Origin: Scolanthus callimorphus
Taxonomy: Eukaryota; Cnidaria; Anthozoa; Actiniaria; Edwardsiidae
Direction of reading: 5' to 3'
Length of the DNA: 64,000 nucleotides
Assembly (NCBI GenBank): GCA_033964015.1
Contig: CM066924.1
Span: 8,343,077-8,407,076 of the forward strand
The notes beneath the pieces are model-generated. The model ran no database searches. It had not been told where the DNA came from and saw only the letters and a list, made by a program, of their open reading frames with translations. Each line of letters begins with the position of its first letter. Position 1 is the first letter of the stretch. Positions 22,602 through 32,919 of the stretch are shown one piece after another. The translations under genes and the position numbers were made by a program.

Positions 22602-23843
22602 AGCTCTTGTCGGAGGTCTGGTTACCAGCTGAGAAATGCACCCACTTCATCTCAAGAAAAGGCCCATAAATGTAATCGATGCGGCAGATGCTTTTTACAG
22701 TCTGAATACCTTACTAAACACATGCGTACCCATACTGGAGCCAAGCCCTACGAGTGTCGTGAATGTGGCAGTTGTTTTTCACAGTCTGGTAGCCTTACTC
22801 GGCACATGTGTACACACACTGGAGCCAAGCCCTACGAGTGTCATGAATGTGGCCATTGTTTTTCACGGTCTAGCCTCCTTAAAGAGCACATGCGTACACA
22901 TACTGGAGCCAAGCGCTATGAGTGTCGTGAATGTGGCAGTTGTTTTCCACGGTCTTGTAGCCTTACTGAACACATGCGTACACATACTGGAGTCAAGCCC
23001 TATGAGTGTTGTGAATGTGGCAGTTGTTTTTCACGGTCTGGTAGCCTTACTCGGCACATGCGTACACATACTGGAGCCAAACCCTACGAATGTCATGAAT
23101 GTGGCAGTTGTTTTTCACAGTCTGGCCACCTTACAGAGCACATGCGCACACATGCTGGAGCCAAGCCCTACGAATGTCGTGAATGTTGCAGTTGTTTTTC
23201 GCGGTCTTATAGCCTAACTGAACACATGCGTACACATACTGGAGTCAAGCCTTATGAGTGTTATGAATGTGGAAGATGTTTTTCACGGTCTTGTAGCCTT
23301 ACTGAACACAAGCGTACACATACTGGAGCTAAGCCCTATGAGTGTCGTGAATGTCACAGATGTTTTTCACAGTCTGGTAACCTTACACAGCACATGCGTA
23401 CACACACTGGAGCCAAGCCCTACGAGTGTCATGAATGTGGCCATTGTTTTTCACTGTCTAGACTCCTTACAGAGCACATGCGTACACATACTGGAGCCAA
23501 GCCCTATGAGTGTCGTGAATGTGGCAGTTGTTTTTCGCGGTCTTGTAGCCTTACTGAACACATGCGTACACATACTGGAGTCAAGCCCTATGAGTGTTGT
23601 GAATGTGGTAGATGTTTTTCACGGTCTGGTAACCTTAAACAGCACATGCGTACACATACTGGAGCGAAGCCCTATGAGTGCCATGAATGTGGCCGTTGTT
23701 TTTCACGGTCTGGTAACCTTACACAGCACATGCGTACACATACTGGAGCCAGACTTTATGACTGTCCTTACTGTGGCAGATGTTTTACATATTCTTCCCA
23801 CCTTAGTCGGCATATACGCACCCACATTGAGGCTAAGGCATAG
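22602..23843 (+). CDS. C2H2 zinc-finger protein, terminal exon, 14 fingers
   Basis: The exon begins after a CTTTTTGCAG acceptor and is open for 413 codons to TAG at 23841-23843. It encodes 14 consecutive C2H2 fingers (Cx2C-x12-Hx3H) joined by TGAKPYE-type linkers, as expected of a nuclear DNA-binding protein. A third Cys follows the first pair in all fingers (CxxCxxCF), replacing the usual Lys-Ser/Ala before Phe. Finger sequences differ at specificity positions, so binding sites would differ by finger. There is no KRAB, SCAN, ZAD or BTB domain in this exon; the 5' exon was not found. Paralogue at 7076 has stops. Confidence 0.85.
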   Translation, partial: SSCRRSGYQLRNAPTSSQEKAHKCNRCGRCFLQSEYLTKHMRTHTGAKPYECRECGSCFSQSGSLTRHMCTHTGAKPYECHECGHCFSRSSLLKEHMRTHTGAKRYECRECGSCFPRSCSLTEHMRTHTGVKPYECCECGSCFSRSGSLTRHMRTHTGAKPYECHECGSCFSQSGHLTEHMRTHAGAKPYECRECCSCFSRSYSLTEHMRTHTGVKPYECYECGRCFSRSCSLTEHKRTHTGAKPYECRECHRCFSQSGNLTQHMRTHTGAKPYECHECGHCFSLSRLLTEHMRTHTGAKPYECRECGSCFSRSCSLTEHMRTHTGVKPYECCECGRCFSRSGNLKQHMRTHTGAKPYECHECGRCFSRSGNLTQHMRTHTGARLYDCPYCGRCFTYSSHLSRHIRTHIEAKA

Positions 23844-24181
23844 ATTTATTTTCAATGTGGAATTTGTTTCGTGTTTTCATGCATATAAGTGGCACACAGA
23901 CAGATTGTGACCATCATGGCGATCACTGCTGAACAAGTTTCGCCTCAAACCCTAAAACATTTGGACAGCCTCTTCAAGGATGTTCTTTGTCACATCTCCT
24001 TCTTAGTCGAAGCTAAAACTATATGGTTATCTGGAGCCTAATAGAGGTGGTTATGTTGCGTTTGTTGGGAGTTACATTTAGCAGTAATGTGTTACAGTGC
24101 ACTACTTAGTGAATTGTAACGTGTGAACTAGAAATGCCTAGTGTTAGTATCGTCATGGTAATCTAACGTGTCAACTCTTAA

Positions 24182-24363
24182 CGGCCATTCCATGTGACAC
24201 ACGTGACTGAGTAAAGAAATTCTAGCTTTTCCCGAGGGCTTGTTTGCGAGTTTTCTTTTGTTATCCTACAGCAGACTTTTCAACGAGTTCTTTTGGTGTT
24301 CTCAATTTAGTAATAATTGCGTGACTCACGTGAGAGAAATGTGTCATTTCTGTGGAATGGCCC
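24182..24363. mobile_element. 182 bp MITE flanked by TTAA (copy B)
   Basis: Orthologous in position to 8805-8986; TTAA at 24178-24181 and 24364-24367. Confidence 0.7.
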
Positions 24364-25297
24364 TTAAGATGATGGATTTGATTAATCTCGCACACTTTTG
24401 AAGTGAGGAAAACCTAAACGAACAGTAGTATAGAAAAATCTTACTCCAAGAAAGAACCATCATCAAAAAACAAGATTTCTGACTTGTGCAGCATATTTTT
24501 GATGTGCACCATCCGGTAGATAACCCTACTTCTGCGTGCCTTAAAGGACATATATTTTTTTTTACTGTCTTACAGACCAAAGTTTAGTTCATGCAAAGTG
24601 CAGTTGTGTAAATGTCCTGCTTAACACTGCTGAGTCCTGTTTTGCAGGTATATGTATAATCATTGTTCAAGTTGAAAATATATTTTTCGTTAAAGACTGC
24701 CGAAGATATGGGTTGGCAAATTAAGTGCTTTGCCCAACACAACTCTAAACCTATAAGAAGATGATCAACTTTGGCGACCGCATCTCTGGCATTTTTTACT
24801 TAATCCCAAACTTTGGATGTGGTCTTGTAATTATAGTATTGATTTTATTTCTTAAATAACAGTGTCTGCTGAACCTGCAAACTCCACTTTTCTTGGTTCT
24901 CTTGTCTAGGACTGTCTCGTCTTGCAAGTTCGACTGGTACTCCCCAATGCGGCTAAGATAATGGAGCCGGTGAAAATAAATTTTGCAATTGGTCGCCAAA
25001 TGGTGACCTTAAACTCTATGCTCATAAAAAAAAACGGGCGACTTTGCCACAAAAAGTTAATTTCAAGCTCTGGGTCTGCTAGATGGAGAATAGTGAACAT
25101 GGTATCAGGAGATATTATACCACAACGCGCAGGTTTCTTGAATTCTGATTGGTTCTCAGCCGTTGGTACATAAAAGTTTAATTATACCACAGAACGCGCC
25201 ATCATCAGCGCGCGTGCTAAAAAGAACCAACGAAAACACCGTTTGGCTGCGCGCGCTCGCTGTTTATTTCTGCCTTTTTGTTGTGGTATAAAACAAT

Positions 25298-25467
25298 GTC
25301 CTGATTTTCCATGGTATGTCCTCTTATATACCACGGAATGACGTAATAAAGTGGTCAAAATGTTGTGGACTCCGAAGCGCAGCTGAGTGGGTCCGCAGTA
25401 CATATTGACCACTTTATTACGTCATTCCGTGGTATATAAGAGGACATACCACCGAAAATCAGAGGAC
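25298..25467. mobile_element. Foldback element
   Basis: Arms 25298-25360 and 25402-25467 are reverse complements (GGTATGTCCTCTTATATACC and complement). TGACGTAATAAAGTGGTCAA lies at the inner edges. Confidence 0.65.
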
Positions 25468-25826
25468 ATTTGTTAACTGTTTCCGGGTTCCCCTCGAGAG
25501 CGGTAGACGTTAGCCCTACCGGTAGTGTAATTATTATCCATCTTAAGAGGTCCATAGATCTTGACGATTGTGTGTTCCCTGATTGTACTGTGATTTGACT
25601 TAGCAAAGGATTTGTTCTCTTAACTGTCTTCACTATATCCTGGGTATCAGAGTGTCCGAGCTTCCCTCGTTTATTGACACGCTAAGACAAGAAGAAATCG
25701 TGTTTGTAGCGGAGCTCCCGCGGAACCCCATAGCTACATGCAGGAGACCAATTCTGTTATGGACTTCCGGTTGTGTCCGTCCGTCGTCGCACAGGCAACC
25801 CACCCGATTTATAGCGGAGCTATAAA

Positions 25827-26290
25827 AATATATATATCTTGGGAAGGGATGAACCTCAGACAACCAAACTTGGATGAAATTATCTAAGTAGCAAGTGGGG
25901 TACAACTGCGTAGTCACGTGGTATGGTGTCATCGAGAACGTCATCAAACGAGAAAAGGTATATATCTTGGGAAGGGATGAACCTCAGACAACCAAACTTG
26001 GGTGCAGTTGCGTAAGTGGCAAGCGGGCTGCAATGGCGTGCTCACGTGGTATGACGTCATCAAACGAGAAAAGGTATATATCTTAGGAAGGGATGAACCT
26101 CAGACAACCAAACTTGGGTGAAGTTGTCTAAGTGGCAAGCGGGGTGCAATGGCGTGCTCACGTGGTATGACGTCATCAAACGAGAAAAGGTATATATCTT
26201 GGGAAGGGATGAACCTCAGACAACCAAACTTGGATGAAGGTGTTTAAGTGAGGGGGGAGCAACGGCGTGGTCACGTGGTATGACGGTGAT
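25827..26290. repeat. Tandem satellite, four units of 116-130 bp with TGACGTCA
   Basis: Units start at TATCTT(G/A)GGAAGGGATG near 25833, 25963, 26079 and 26195. Each carries ACAACCAAACTTGG, and most carry CACGTGGTATGACGTCATC. The same two blocks, in the opposite orientation, recur in the satellite at 50455-51145. Confidence 0.8.
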
Positions 26291-26399
26291 AGGCTACGGA
26301 TGTACAATGGCAACCTTTTTGTCTCCTATTGACGCAGTGAAATGTGCAACCGGGAGCTACGCTTTTGGCTACATCTATATATTAGTAAACTATAGATGT

Positions 26400-26808
26400 C
26401 ATTGCCAAACTACAAAGGATTCAAAATGCTGCAGCGCGTATTATTGTCAAGGCAAGTAAATATGATCGAATTACTCCTGTCCTTAAAGACCTACACTGGC
26501 TGCCAGTTGAGCTAAGAATAATTTTCAAGATAAATTTAATCACCTTCAAATGTTTAAATGACTTAGCTCCTCCTTATCTAAAAGATCTTTTGTTGGTCTA
26601 CAAACCAGCCAGAAATTTACGCTCCTCCTATGATGCAGTCAAACTAAACTTACCCTCTTTTAATCTGAAAACTTATGGATACAAGGCATTTTCTACAAAC
26701 GCACCCAGGCTCTGGAATGAGCTCCCATCGAGTGTAAGGGGTGCAGGGAGCATAACAGAATTTAAATCTAAGCTGAAAACTCATCTTTTTAGGCTCAATT
26801 TTAATTAG
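26400..26808 (+). pseudogene. LINE (CR1/L2-like) reverse transcriptase C-terminus, 5' truncated
   Basis: Reads LQRIQNAAARIIV, then ITPVLKDLHWLPVELRI, then APPYLKDLLLVYKPARNLRS, then LWNELPSSVRG, and stops at 26806-26808. This is the conserved tail of CR1/L2-type LINE RTs. The upstream enzyme is absent, as usual for 5' truncation. Its 3' UTR is split by a Penelope-like element and resumes at 28886. Confidence 0.8.
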
Positions 26809-26827
26809 TATTATCTTAGACAAACAG

Positions 26828-27798
26828 ATGGCCCCGTTTGTCAAAGCACTTCCCTCTTATATTAAGGACACCAACCATGCTCTCCACATTTTCAATAACT
26901 TTTCTTTTCCTGCCGATAGTGCGCATAGGTTTATCTTCACTATGGATGTTAAGTCTTTGTATACAGTCATTCCCAATGACGAGGGTCTAAAGGCCCTTAA
27001 ACGCTTCTTTGACCGCAGGGGTGTCTTAGAACCTAGCACTGCCACTCTACTCAGACTAGCTGAGTTAGTCCTCACTCTTAACTGCTTTTCTTTTTCAGGC
27101 GATTTTTATCAGCAAGTCAATGGAGTAGCCATGGGCACTAAAATGGGACCCAGTTACGCCAACCTCTTCGTTGGCTACATCGAGGACCTAATTTTTCAGC
27201 AGTACGATGGCCCCACGCCTCATTTCTACGGACGCTATATTGACGATTGCATTGGCGCTACATCGTGCCCTAAGCCTGACCTCGAGCGCTTCATTTCTTT
27301 TGTCAACAACTTTCACCCAGCGCTCGAATTCACATGGGAAATTTCGGAGACCTCTCTCACATTCTTAGATATCAACCTTACTATTAACGGAGATCGCTTA
27401 GCTACTTCGGTTCACTACAAACCTACTGATTCTCATGGTTACCTGTTGTTCTCTTCATCGCACCCCGCGCATGTCAAGACAGCTATCCCGTTCTCCCAGT
27501 TTCTCCGACTCCGTCGCTTGTGCAGCGAGGAGGCCGATTTTATGGCTAAATCGGACGAAATGAGCGAGTTTTTCAGAAATCGTGGTTACCCTGACAATGT
27601 CGTCGCTAACGCCCTTAGCCGCGCCCGTTCGATCGACAGAACCACAGCCTTGCAGCCATCAGAACCCACTCTAGAGGATAGGATTCCCTTCCCCCTTACT
27701 TTTCATCCAACTAACCTAGCAATCAAGCATTTTGTATCCAGGAACTTTAAAATCCTACAAAGGGACCCGGAAACAGCCGCAATTTCCCCAAGCCGCCT
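26828..27798 (+). pseudogene. Penelope-like reverse transcriptase, C-terminal part
   Basis: Starts at RT motif A (FTMDVKSLYTVIP, about residue 38), continues with GTKMGPSYANLF (103-114) and the catalytic YIDD box (137-140), then FLDINL. This is the Penelope/telomerase-like RT pattern. Fingers and N-terminus are missing. Near 27785-27800 the frame shifts into the linker that leads to the endonuclease, so the protein is not continuous. Confidence 0.85.
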
Positions 27799-28047
27799 TT
27801 GTTCTCTTTTAAGCGGGACCGAAACTTGCGCAATTCTCTTGTTAGAGGCGTTCTCACGTCTGGCGGTCTACAACCCGGCACTTTCAAATGTACTAGAAAA
27901 TGCACAACGTGTGATCATGTCGTTTCCACCACCCGGATCATCGGCCCTAACGGCGAGTCTTTTAACATCACAGATCACTTTGATTGCACCACCGCGAACG
28001 TCATATATTGTATTACTTGCTCCCTTTGCCGCATGATCTATATAGGA

Positions 28048-28201
28048 AATAGCTAGGGACTAAGACTAAGCCTCATGATTAATCAATAATGTAATTGTAG
28101 ATTTATCAGCCTATTATGTATTTATTAGCCTGTAATGTAATATTAACTGTTTGCTGACCGTATCTGTAATTCAGCTTCGGCTGCAAGAGATACATTAAAC
28201 A

Positions 28202-28281
<80 letters not shown>
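28048..28281 (+). mobile_element. Short retroelement with (ATCT)n tail, nested in the Penelope element
   Basis: 234 bases flanked by TAGGA (28043-28047 and 28282-28286). The body ends GCTTCGGCTGCAAGAGATAC and then about 20 ATCT units. A microsatellite tail and short target duplication indicate a SINE or LINE 3' end. Confidence 0.7.

Positions 28282-28282
<1 letters not shown>
28203..28282. repeat. (ATCT)n microsatellite
   Basis: About 20 uninterrupted tetranucleotide units forming the tail of the nested retroelement. Confidence 0.95.
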
Positions 28283-28283
<1 letters not shown>

Positions 28284-28725
28284 GGACAAACCGGTCAAAT
28301 GCTTTCTACGCGCTTTTGCCAGCATCGCAATGATGTGAAGAAAAATGACCGTAACAAACCAGTGGCCCGACACTTCAATCTTCCCGGTCACACTAGAGAT
28401 CATATGACTGTTTGCGGTGTTTCTCTTCACAACGGGTCTAATCATTCTCGCTTCCAGAAAGAGAATAGACTTATTCTTTCACTCGGTTGCCGATCACCCC
28501 ACGGCATCAATGAATTTTTCTCTTATATCTAGTTTTCTACATCTCATCATATTTCCTCCTTCTTTACTTTTATCACTAGTTTGCGATTTCAATGGCCCAT
28601 GGCATCCTTTGTTATTATTAACCAATTATCACCTTTAGTCATTCCAAATGTTTATCTGTTGCCTAGCAACGGCTATACATTTACTTTATATACAGCCCCA
28701 CCCCCTTAGTTTTCTCTCTTTGCTC

Positions 28726-28754
28726 CAACGAAGGGCTAACGCTCGAAACGTCAG
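28726..28754 (+). ncRNA. Hammerhead-derived motif at Penelope 3' end, degenerate
   Basis: CAACGA, then stem II GGGC-TAAC-GCTC, then GAAAC and GTC follow hammerhead order. Penelope-like elements are known to carry hammerhead motifs. The CTGANGA box is changed at the two positions needed for catalysis (CCAACGA), so cleavage is unlikely. Confidence 0.45.
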
Positions 28755-28885
28755 CAAAACACCATTTTTCCACGGCGTTTAACATAAATCTCAACCTTTG
28801 GTTGTTGTTGTTCATGTTCACGTCTCCGCCGACGCAGACCACCTAGTTTTCCCGTAAAACTAGTCATACCATAGTATTATCTTAG

Positions 28886-29117
28886 TTTTTTATGATTTTT
28901 ACTTATTTTTACCCTGTTTTTACCATATATTATTTTACACTTCATGTAATTGCCATTTCTCTTTTTTATTTTATTTTATTAAGTGTTACGATTTTACTCA
29001 TTTTTATTTTGTTTTAACTATATTATAATTTTTCATTTTATTTATGTTATTCTAGTTGTAAAGCGCTTAGAACGGTCGTATAAGCGCTATATAAATGTAT
29101 ATTATTATTATTATTAT
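28886..29117 (+). mobile_element. 3' end of the CR1/L2-like LINE
   Basis: Continues the LINE 3' UTR after the Penelope element. Ends GTAAAGCGCTTAGAACGG, then AGCGCTATATAAATG and an (ATT)n tail, a common terminus for such LINEs and similar to the one at 60738-61175. Confidence 0.75.
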
Positions 29118-29533
29118 TAGTAAACGTGTGAAGCTTGAAGACTGTTTTCCAGGATAGTTCACTGATATGGGCGTACGAAGGATTTTAAAAACTTGCAGGC
29201 GCAGCCTCGGGAATACTCAGGATTTTTGCAAACCTGAATGCCAAGCTCATGAACGCACTGCAGTACTTGTACCAATGTCACCTCAAAAATGTGCAGTCCC
29301 GAACCTGCAGGCCTGCTGCGTGCGCCATTGACTGACAGTTAGAGCAGTTAGAAGTCAAAGACGTTGAGTTTATTCCTTTTAGAAATAACCTGTAAAAAAG
29401 AACACTTTAAAAAAGTTTTAGAAAATAACACCTATGTTGTATTGTGAATGTGCGCATTCTGATTGGTTAAAAAGCGTGTTTGTAAGAGACCTGAGAAACA
29501 CGATTGTCACGCAACGCTGTCGCGCGTGTGTAT

Positions 29534-29740
29534 GTTATTTTCTAAAAGCAATAAAAATACTTTCTGCGTGCTCTCCGGTTTCTTACAAACACTCGGGGAA
29601 TGTTGGTCGAACTGATAAACATTGAAAGACACTCGCCTTCGGCTCGTGTCTTTCAAGTTTTGATCAGTTCTCCCAACATTCCCTCGTGTTTGTAAGAAAG
29701 CAGAGAGCACGCGGAAAGTACTTTTATTGCTTAAATAACA
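29534..29740. mobile_element. Foldback element
   Basis: Arms of about 100 bases on each side of CGCCTTCGGCTCG near 29638, including ACAAACAC(T/G)(C/A)GGGGAATGTTGG and complement. Confidence 0.7.
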
Positions 29741-30205
29741 CACTGGAACAGAGTTTATTTTAATACGTTGAACAGACAAAAACAACCGTCACAACTGCCT
29801 GTTGTAGCCCGCAATGCAAAAAGGCATATCAAAACAGAATCATGCACCCTGGTTCTTAGGATAAATAGCCATACTTATCACCCTGCTCATATCAAATGAT
29901 TCTACAATACATCACTCACAATAAATTTTGCACGGGTTAACACAAGAATTTCGTTCTTCATAGTTTCTCCCATGACGCACCGTCACAACTATCCGTTGTA
30001 GCCCGCAGTGCAACCTTTTCTGAAATAGGTGTATCTCAGAAACATAGCTTTCGTGAGTTCACCTTCAGCGTTCTCAAGAACGGAGTCAGCTGGGCAACGT
30101 CCTGTTTGTATCTCAGAAACTTATCGTTCGTGCATTGACCTTTGCAGCTTTCTCAACAAGTCCAAAATTAATAATCTGTGTCCAAGCTGAACGAGGGCCT
30201 CCCTG

Positions 30206-30214
30206 GGGTAAGCT

Positions 30215-30252
<38 letters not shown>

Positions 30253-30515
30253 TGGATCGTGATCTTCAATAAAATTAGGGAGATTGGTATCTTTTAGGGC
30301 CGAAATATGTGTTCAAATTGTGTTGTCACATGATGGTGGTCCTTAAAGCCGTGTAATAAGGAGATATTACTCGATGAGAAGACGATAAAATAGACAACAT
30401 CAAAGGCAGATGTTACCTGTTACCTGTCTCCTTCGCGCCTACTTGGCACACACGGCCTCATCTTTTAGGGTATCTCTTAGGTTAATAAATTATTTGAGCC
30501 ACGCCATGTTGGTGG
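30206..30515. mobile_element. TIR element with iterated TATCTTTTAGGG motif, copy 3, truncated
   Basis: Starts with a G run of about 40 bases, then lacks the ACTCCCATATT block but keeps TATCTTTTAGGGCCGAAAT, the ACCTGTTACCTGTCTCC block and the GAGCCACGCCATG end. Confidence 0.6.
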
Positions 30516-30743
30516 TTGCTACATCATTATTTTAAAATACTGGTATACATGGGTCATTGGGTCACATAAAAGAAAAGAACCACTCTGAAATGGCAAAAGG
30601 TCTTTAGCGAACCGGTGGGGGGGGGGGGGGGTTCATTTGCACCCGATGAATCCCCCCTGGATCCGTGCCGGAATATCCTCTTATTATGTTCTAGTGTATA
30701 GTTTTCTGGTTTTACCTTTAAAAAACTGAATTAGAAAGCCGGT

Positions 30744-30881
30744 TAGCCTGCTCGCAGGCGTTGGAGAGTAGTTTTAGGTCGAGAAACGCGAGTTTGCTAT
30801 CGCTTGGCCGCCATCTTGGATTTGTGACCAAACTCGCGTTTCTCGACCTAAAACTACCCTCCAACGCCTGCGAGCAGGCTA
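30744..30881. mobile_element. 138 bp Mutator-like MITE, 9-base duplication
   Basis: Ends TAGCCTGC and GCAGGCTA, almost fully palindromic, flanked by AAAGCCGGT at 30735-30743 and 30882-30890. Nine-base duplications are typical of MULEs. Same end sequence as 46503-46644. Confidence 0.75.
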
Positions 30882-30927
30882 AAAGCCGGTTTTATGAAGA
30901 AAACTGTTTTCAAGGAGACGGCTACCA

Positions 30928-31230
30928 CAGGGGCGTAGCCAGGGGGGGGGGGGTTCCAGGGGTTCCGGAACCCCCCCTCTCCCGCAGCGGAACCCCCCTC
31001 GCCTCTGTTCTGGACCGACTTATTACTAAAATTAGGCAAATATCTAATAGACAACAAATAAAAGCTCCAATAAAATGTAGCAAATTTCTTCAAACGCTAG
31101 TTTTTTCCCGAGATCAATATTTTTGGCTTGGTTTCCTGTGGCAAGAACGCAAAAAACGGCCGATTTATGTGGAGTTTTTTATTTTTTGAATTTTGGAACC
31201 CCCCTCTCATAAGTGCTGGCTACGCCCCTG
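30928..31230. mobile_element. MITE with CAGGGGCGTAGCC ends
   Basis: 303 bp, TIR CAGGGGCGTAGCCAG and complement, flanked by TACCA (30923-30927 and 31231-31235). Inner G/C runs. Relative at 47526-47696; a right-end-like fragment is at about 36610-36652. Confidence 0.75.
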
Positions 31231-31518
31231 TACCAAAAAATTGTTTGTAGCAGCAGCGATATCCGTTGGCACTGGCATGCATGCATATGAAACCACAGGT
31301 TATTCCTACATATGTTTTTAACAATTAGTACCAAAAATTTCTCATGTTGCAATTTTTTCCAGGTTCGGGGTTTTTCGGGCTAATTTGACCGGACTATCAC
31401 GTGGCCGCTTGATTTTAGACATTCGCATGATTGCTTTTCAACGGCTTTTCTGCACGCAAGATTGGCGGTACGCCTTGAGAGACATGGAATAAGCATATTT
31501 TTCGACCTGAAATTCATA

Positions 31519-32160
31519 AACAACGTAAGTTTTGCACCGTCGATTGGTTTGAGATGAATAGTTCTATCCTTTCGCTATCGCCGAGTGGCGATTTTGAGCG
31601 GATTCGAGCGTTTGTTTCGAATTTATGGCTGTTTTCGCTCGGGAGGTGTTGTCGAAGTCTCCAACCTTTGAAAGAGATTATATAGAGGAGAGAGGGGTGA
31701 AATAAAAATCGCTAAAAACGGACTCAAAAAAACTCAAATTTATCGAAAGTACAGGATGACTGAATGAAAGTTTATTATTGTTCTATTATTTATCTTACAG
31801 AAGGGATATTTGATGACTCATTACAGTCGCTAGCGAAAAAACAACGTAAGTTTTGCACCGTCGATTGGTTGAGATGAATAGTTCTATCCTTTCGCTATCG
31901 CCGAGTGGCGATTTTGAGCGGATTCGAGCGTTTGTTTCGAATTTATGGCTGTTTTCGCTCGGGAGGTGTTGTCGAAGTCTCCAACCTTTGAAAGAGATTA
32001 TATAGTATAGAGGAGAGAGGGGTGAAATAAAAGTCGCTAAAAACGGACTCAAAACTCAAATTTATCGAAAGTACAGGATGACTGAATGAAAGTTTATTAT
32101 TGTTCTATTATTTATCTTACAGAAGGGATATTTGATGACTCATTACAGTCGCTAGCGAAG
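31519..32160 (+). repeat. 321 bp tandem duplication with exon-like borders
   Basis: Two units start at 31519 and 31840 (AACAACGTAAGTTTTGC) and are nearly identical. Each unit ends with TTATCTTACAG followed by about 45 bases, and the second is followed by GTAAGTGAAG. So the units look like donor-intron-acceptor-exon repeats. One frame of the small exon is open (GIFDDSLQSLAK), but no start codon or continuing gene was found. Confidence 0.6.
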
Positions 32161-32509
32161 CAAAGGTTCATGTAAGTGAAGTCAATAACAAACATTACGG
32201 TATTGAAACCACTTCAGGCTTTATTTAAATTTTATTTTAAACTCCCACGGAGCTTGGGGAACCTGTGATGAAACATTCTCCAACCAAAAATTGTCGTCTT
32301 TTAACACCTCACGGCCAAAACCACATAAGGAAGTGACAGGAGATCCTCTTTTGATAAGAATTTCGGCAAATGTGGCAAGAAAACTGTGAAATTTTGAATG
32401 AAAACTTGCAGGAATCACAGTGACTCGAGTTCACAATCTGTCCACCATTGATTGTGGCCGGGCTCGCTGGTCCCCTCAACCCCACTCAGATCCTGGCAGC
32501 AACATAATG

Positions 32510-32772
32510 TATACCGTTTCCGGGAAACGTTGTCACCCCAAAAGCCTGTAAGCTTGAAGCGCAAAGGATGATGGGGGCATTTAAACTGCTACTGTTTGAT
32601 CTGAATTCAGACAGTTATCGCAACCACACAGGTGAAATGATTAAATTTCAGTACATTTCCAAATGTTTGTTTCTAATATTTTACAGAAATTTAAATAAAT
32701 CTTTACCCATACTCCCTAGCGCACCAAGCTTATAGGCTTTTCGGGTAACAACGTATCCCGGAAAGGGTATAT
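32510..32772. mobile_element. TIR element just upstream of RBM8A
   Basis: Ends TATACCGTTTCCGGGA and the near complement, with matching inner AAAAGCCT and AAGCTTG blocks. Its right end is about 150 bases before the RBM8A start codon, so it may lie in or next to the promoter. Confidence 0.65.
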
Positions 32773-32919
32773 ACTGAGCGATCATGTACCTGTGGTATGA
32801 AACTTGCTGCTCTTGGGTACGGGGACTACCTGCCTTCCACAGGGATCCCAAGATTACTCTGGTCAGCGGTATAAAGAAGAGAGCATGCTCCCTGAGTTGT
32901 TTGGAAGCACGTTTTCAAG

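Larger units (their letters stand above)
22167..24650 (+). repeat. Segmental duplication, copy B (zinc-finger locus)
   Basis: Matches copy A (5369-9860) from CCTGGGTACAATTTC to CTGTCTTACAGACCAAAG. It keeps an uninterrupted target site for the 1498 bp transposon of copy A. It holds about 230 bases before the zinc-finger exon that copy A lacks. Confidence 0.8.
27799..28532 (+). pseudogene. Penelope-like GIY-YIG endonuclease, split by insertion
   Basis: The first part (27799-28047) has a Cys-rich linker (KCTRKCTTCDHV) and then CITCSLCRMIYIG, the start of the GIY-YIG fold. The second part (28287-28532) resumes with TGQMLSTRFCQHRNDV, then ARHFNLPGH and LGCRSPHGINE, and ends at a natural stop. A 234-base insertion separates them at the catalytic segment, so this copy cannot make an active nuclease. 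Confidence 0.8.
26820..28874 (+). mobile_element. Penelope-like element, 5' truncated, inserted in a LINE
   Basis: Flanked by an 11-base duplication TATTATCTTAG (26809-26819 and 28875-28885). It contains the C-terminal half of a Penelope-type RT, a GIY-YIG endonuclease region, an internal insertion (28048-28281) and a hammerhead-like 3' motif. It interrupts the 3' UTR of the LINE at 26400-29117. Confidence 0.85.

Noticed and set aside
24796..25173. Overlapping open frames on both strands near 24.8-25.2 kb
   Set aside because: Short, no start context, splice signals or domain; composition resembles surrounding non-coding sequence.
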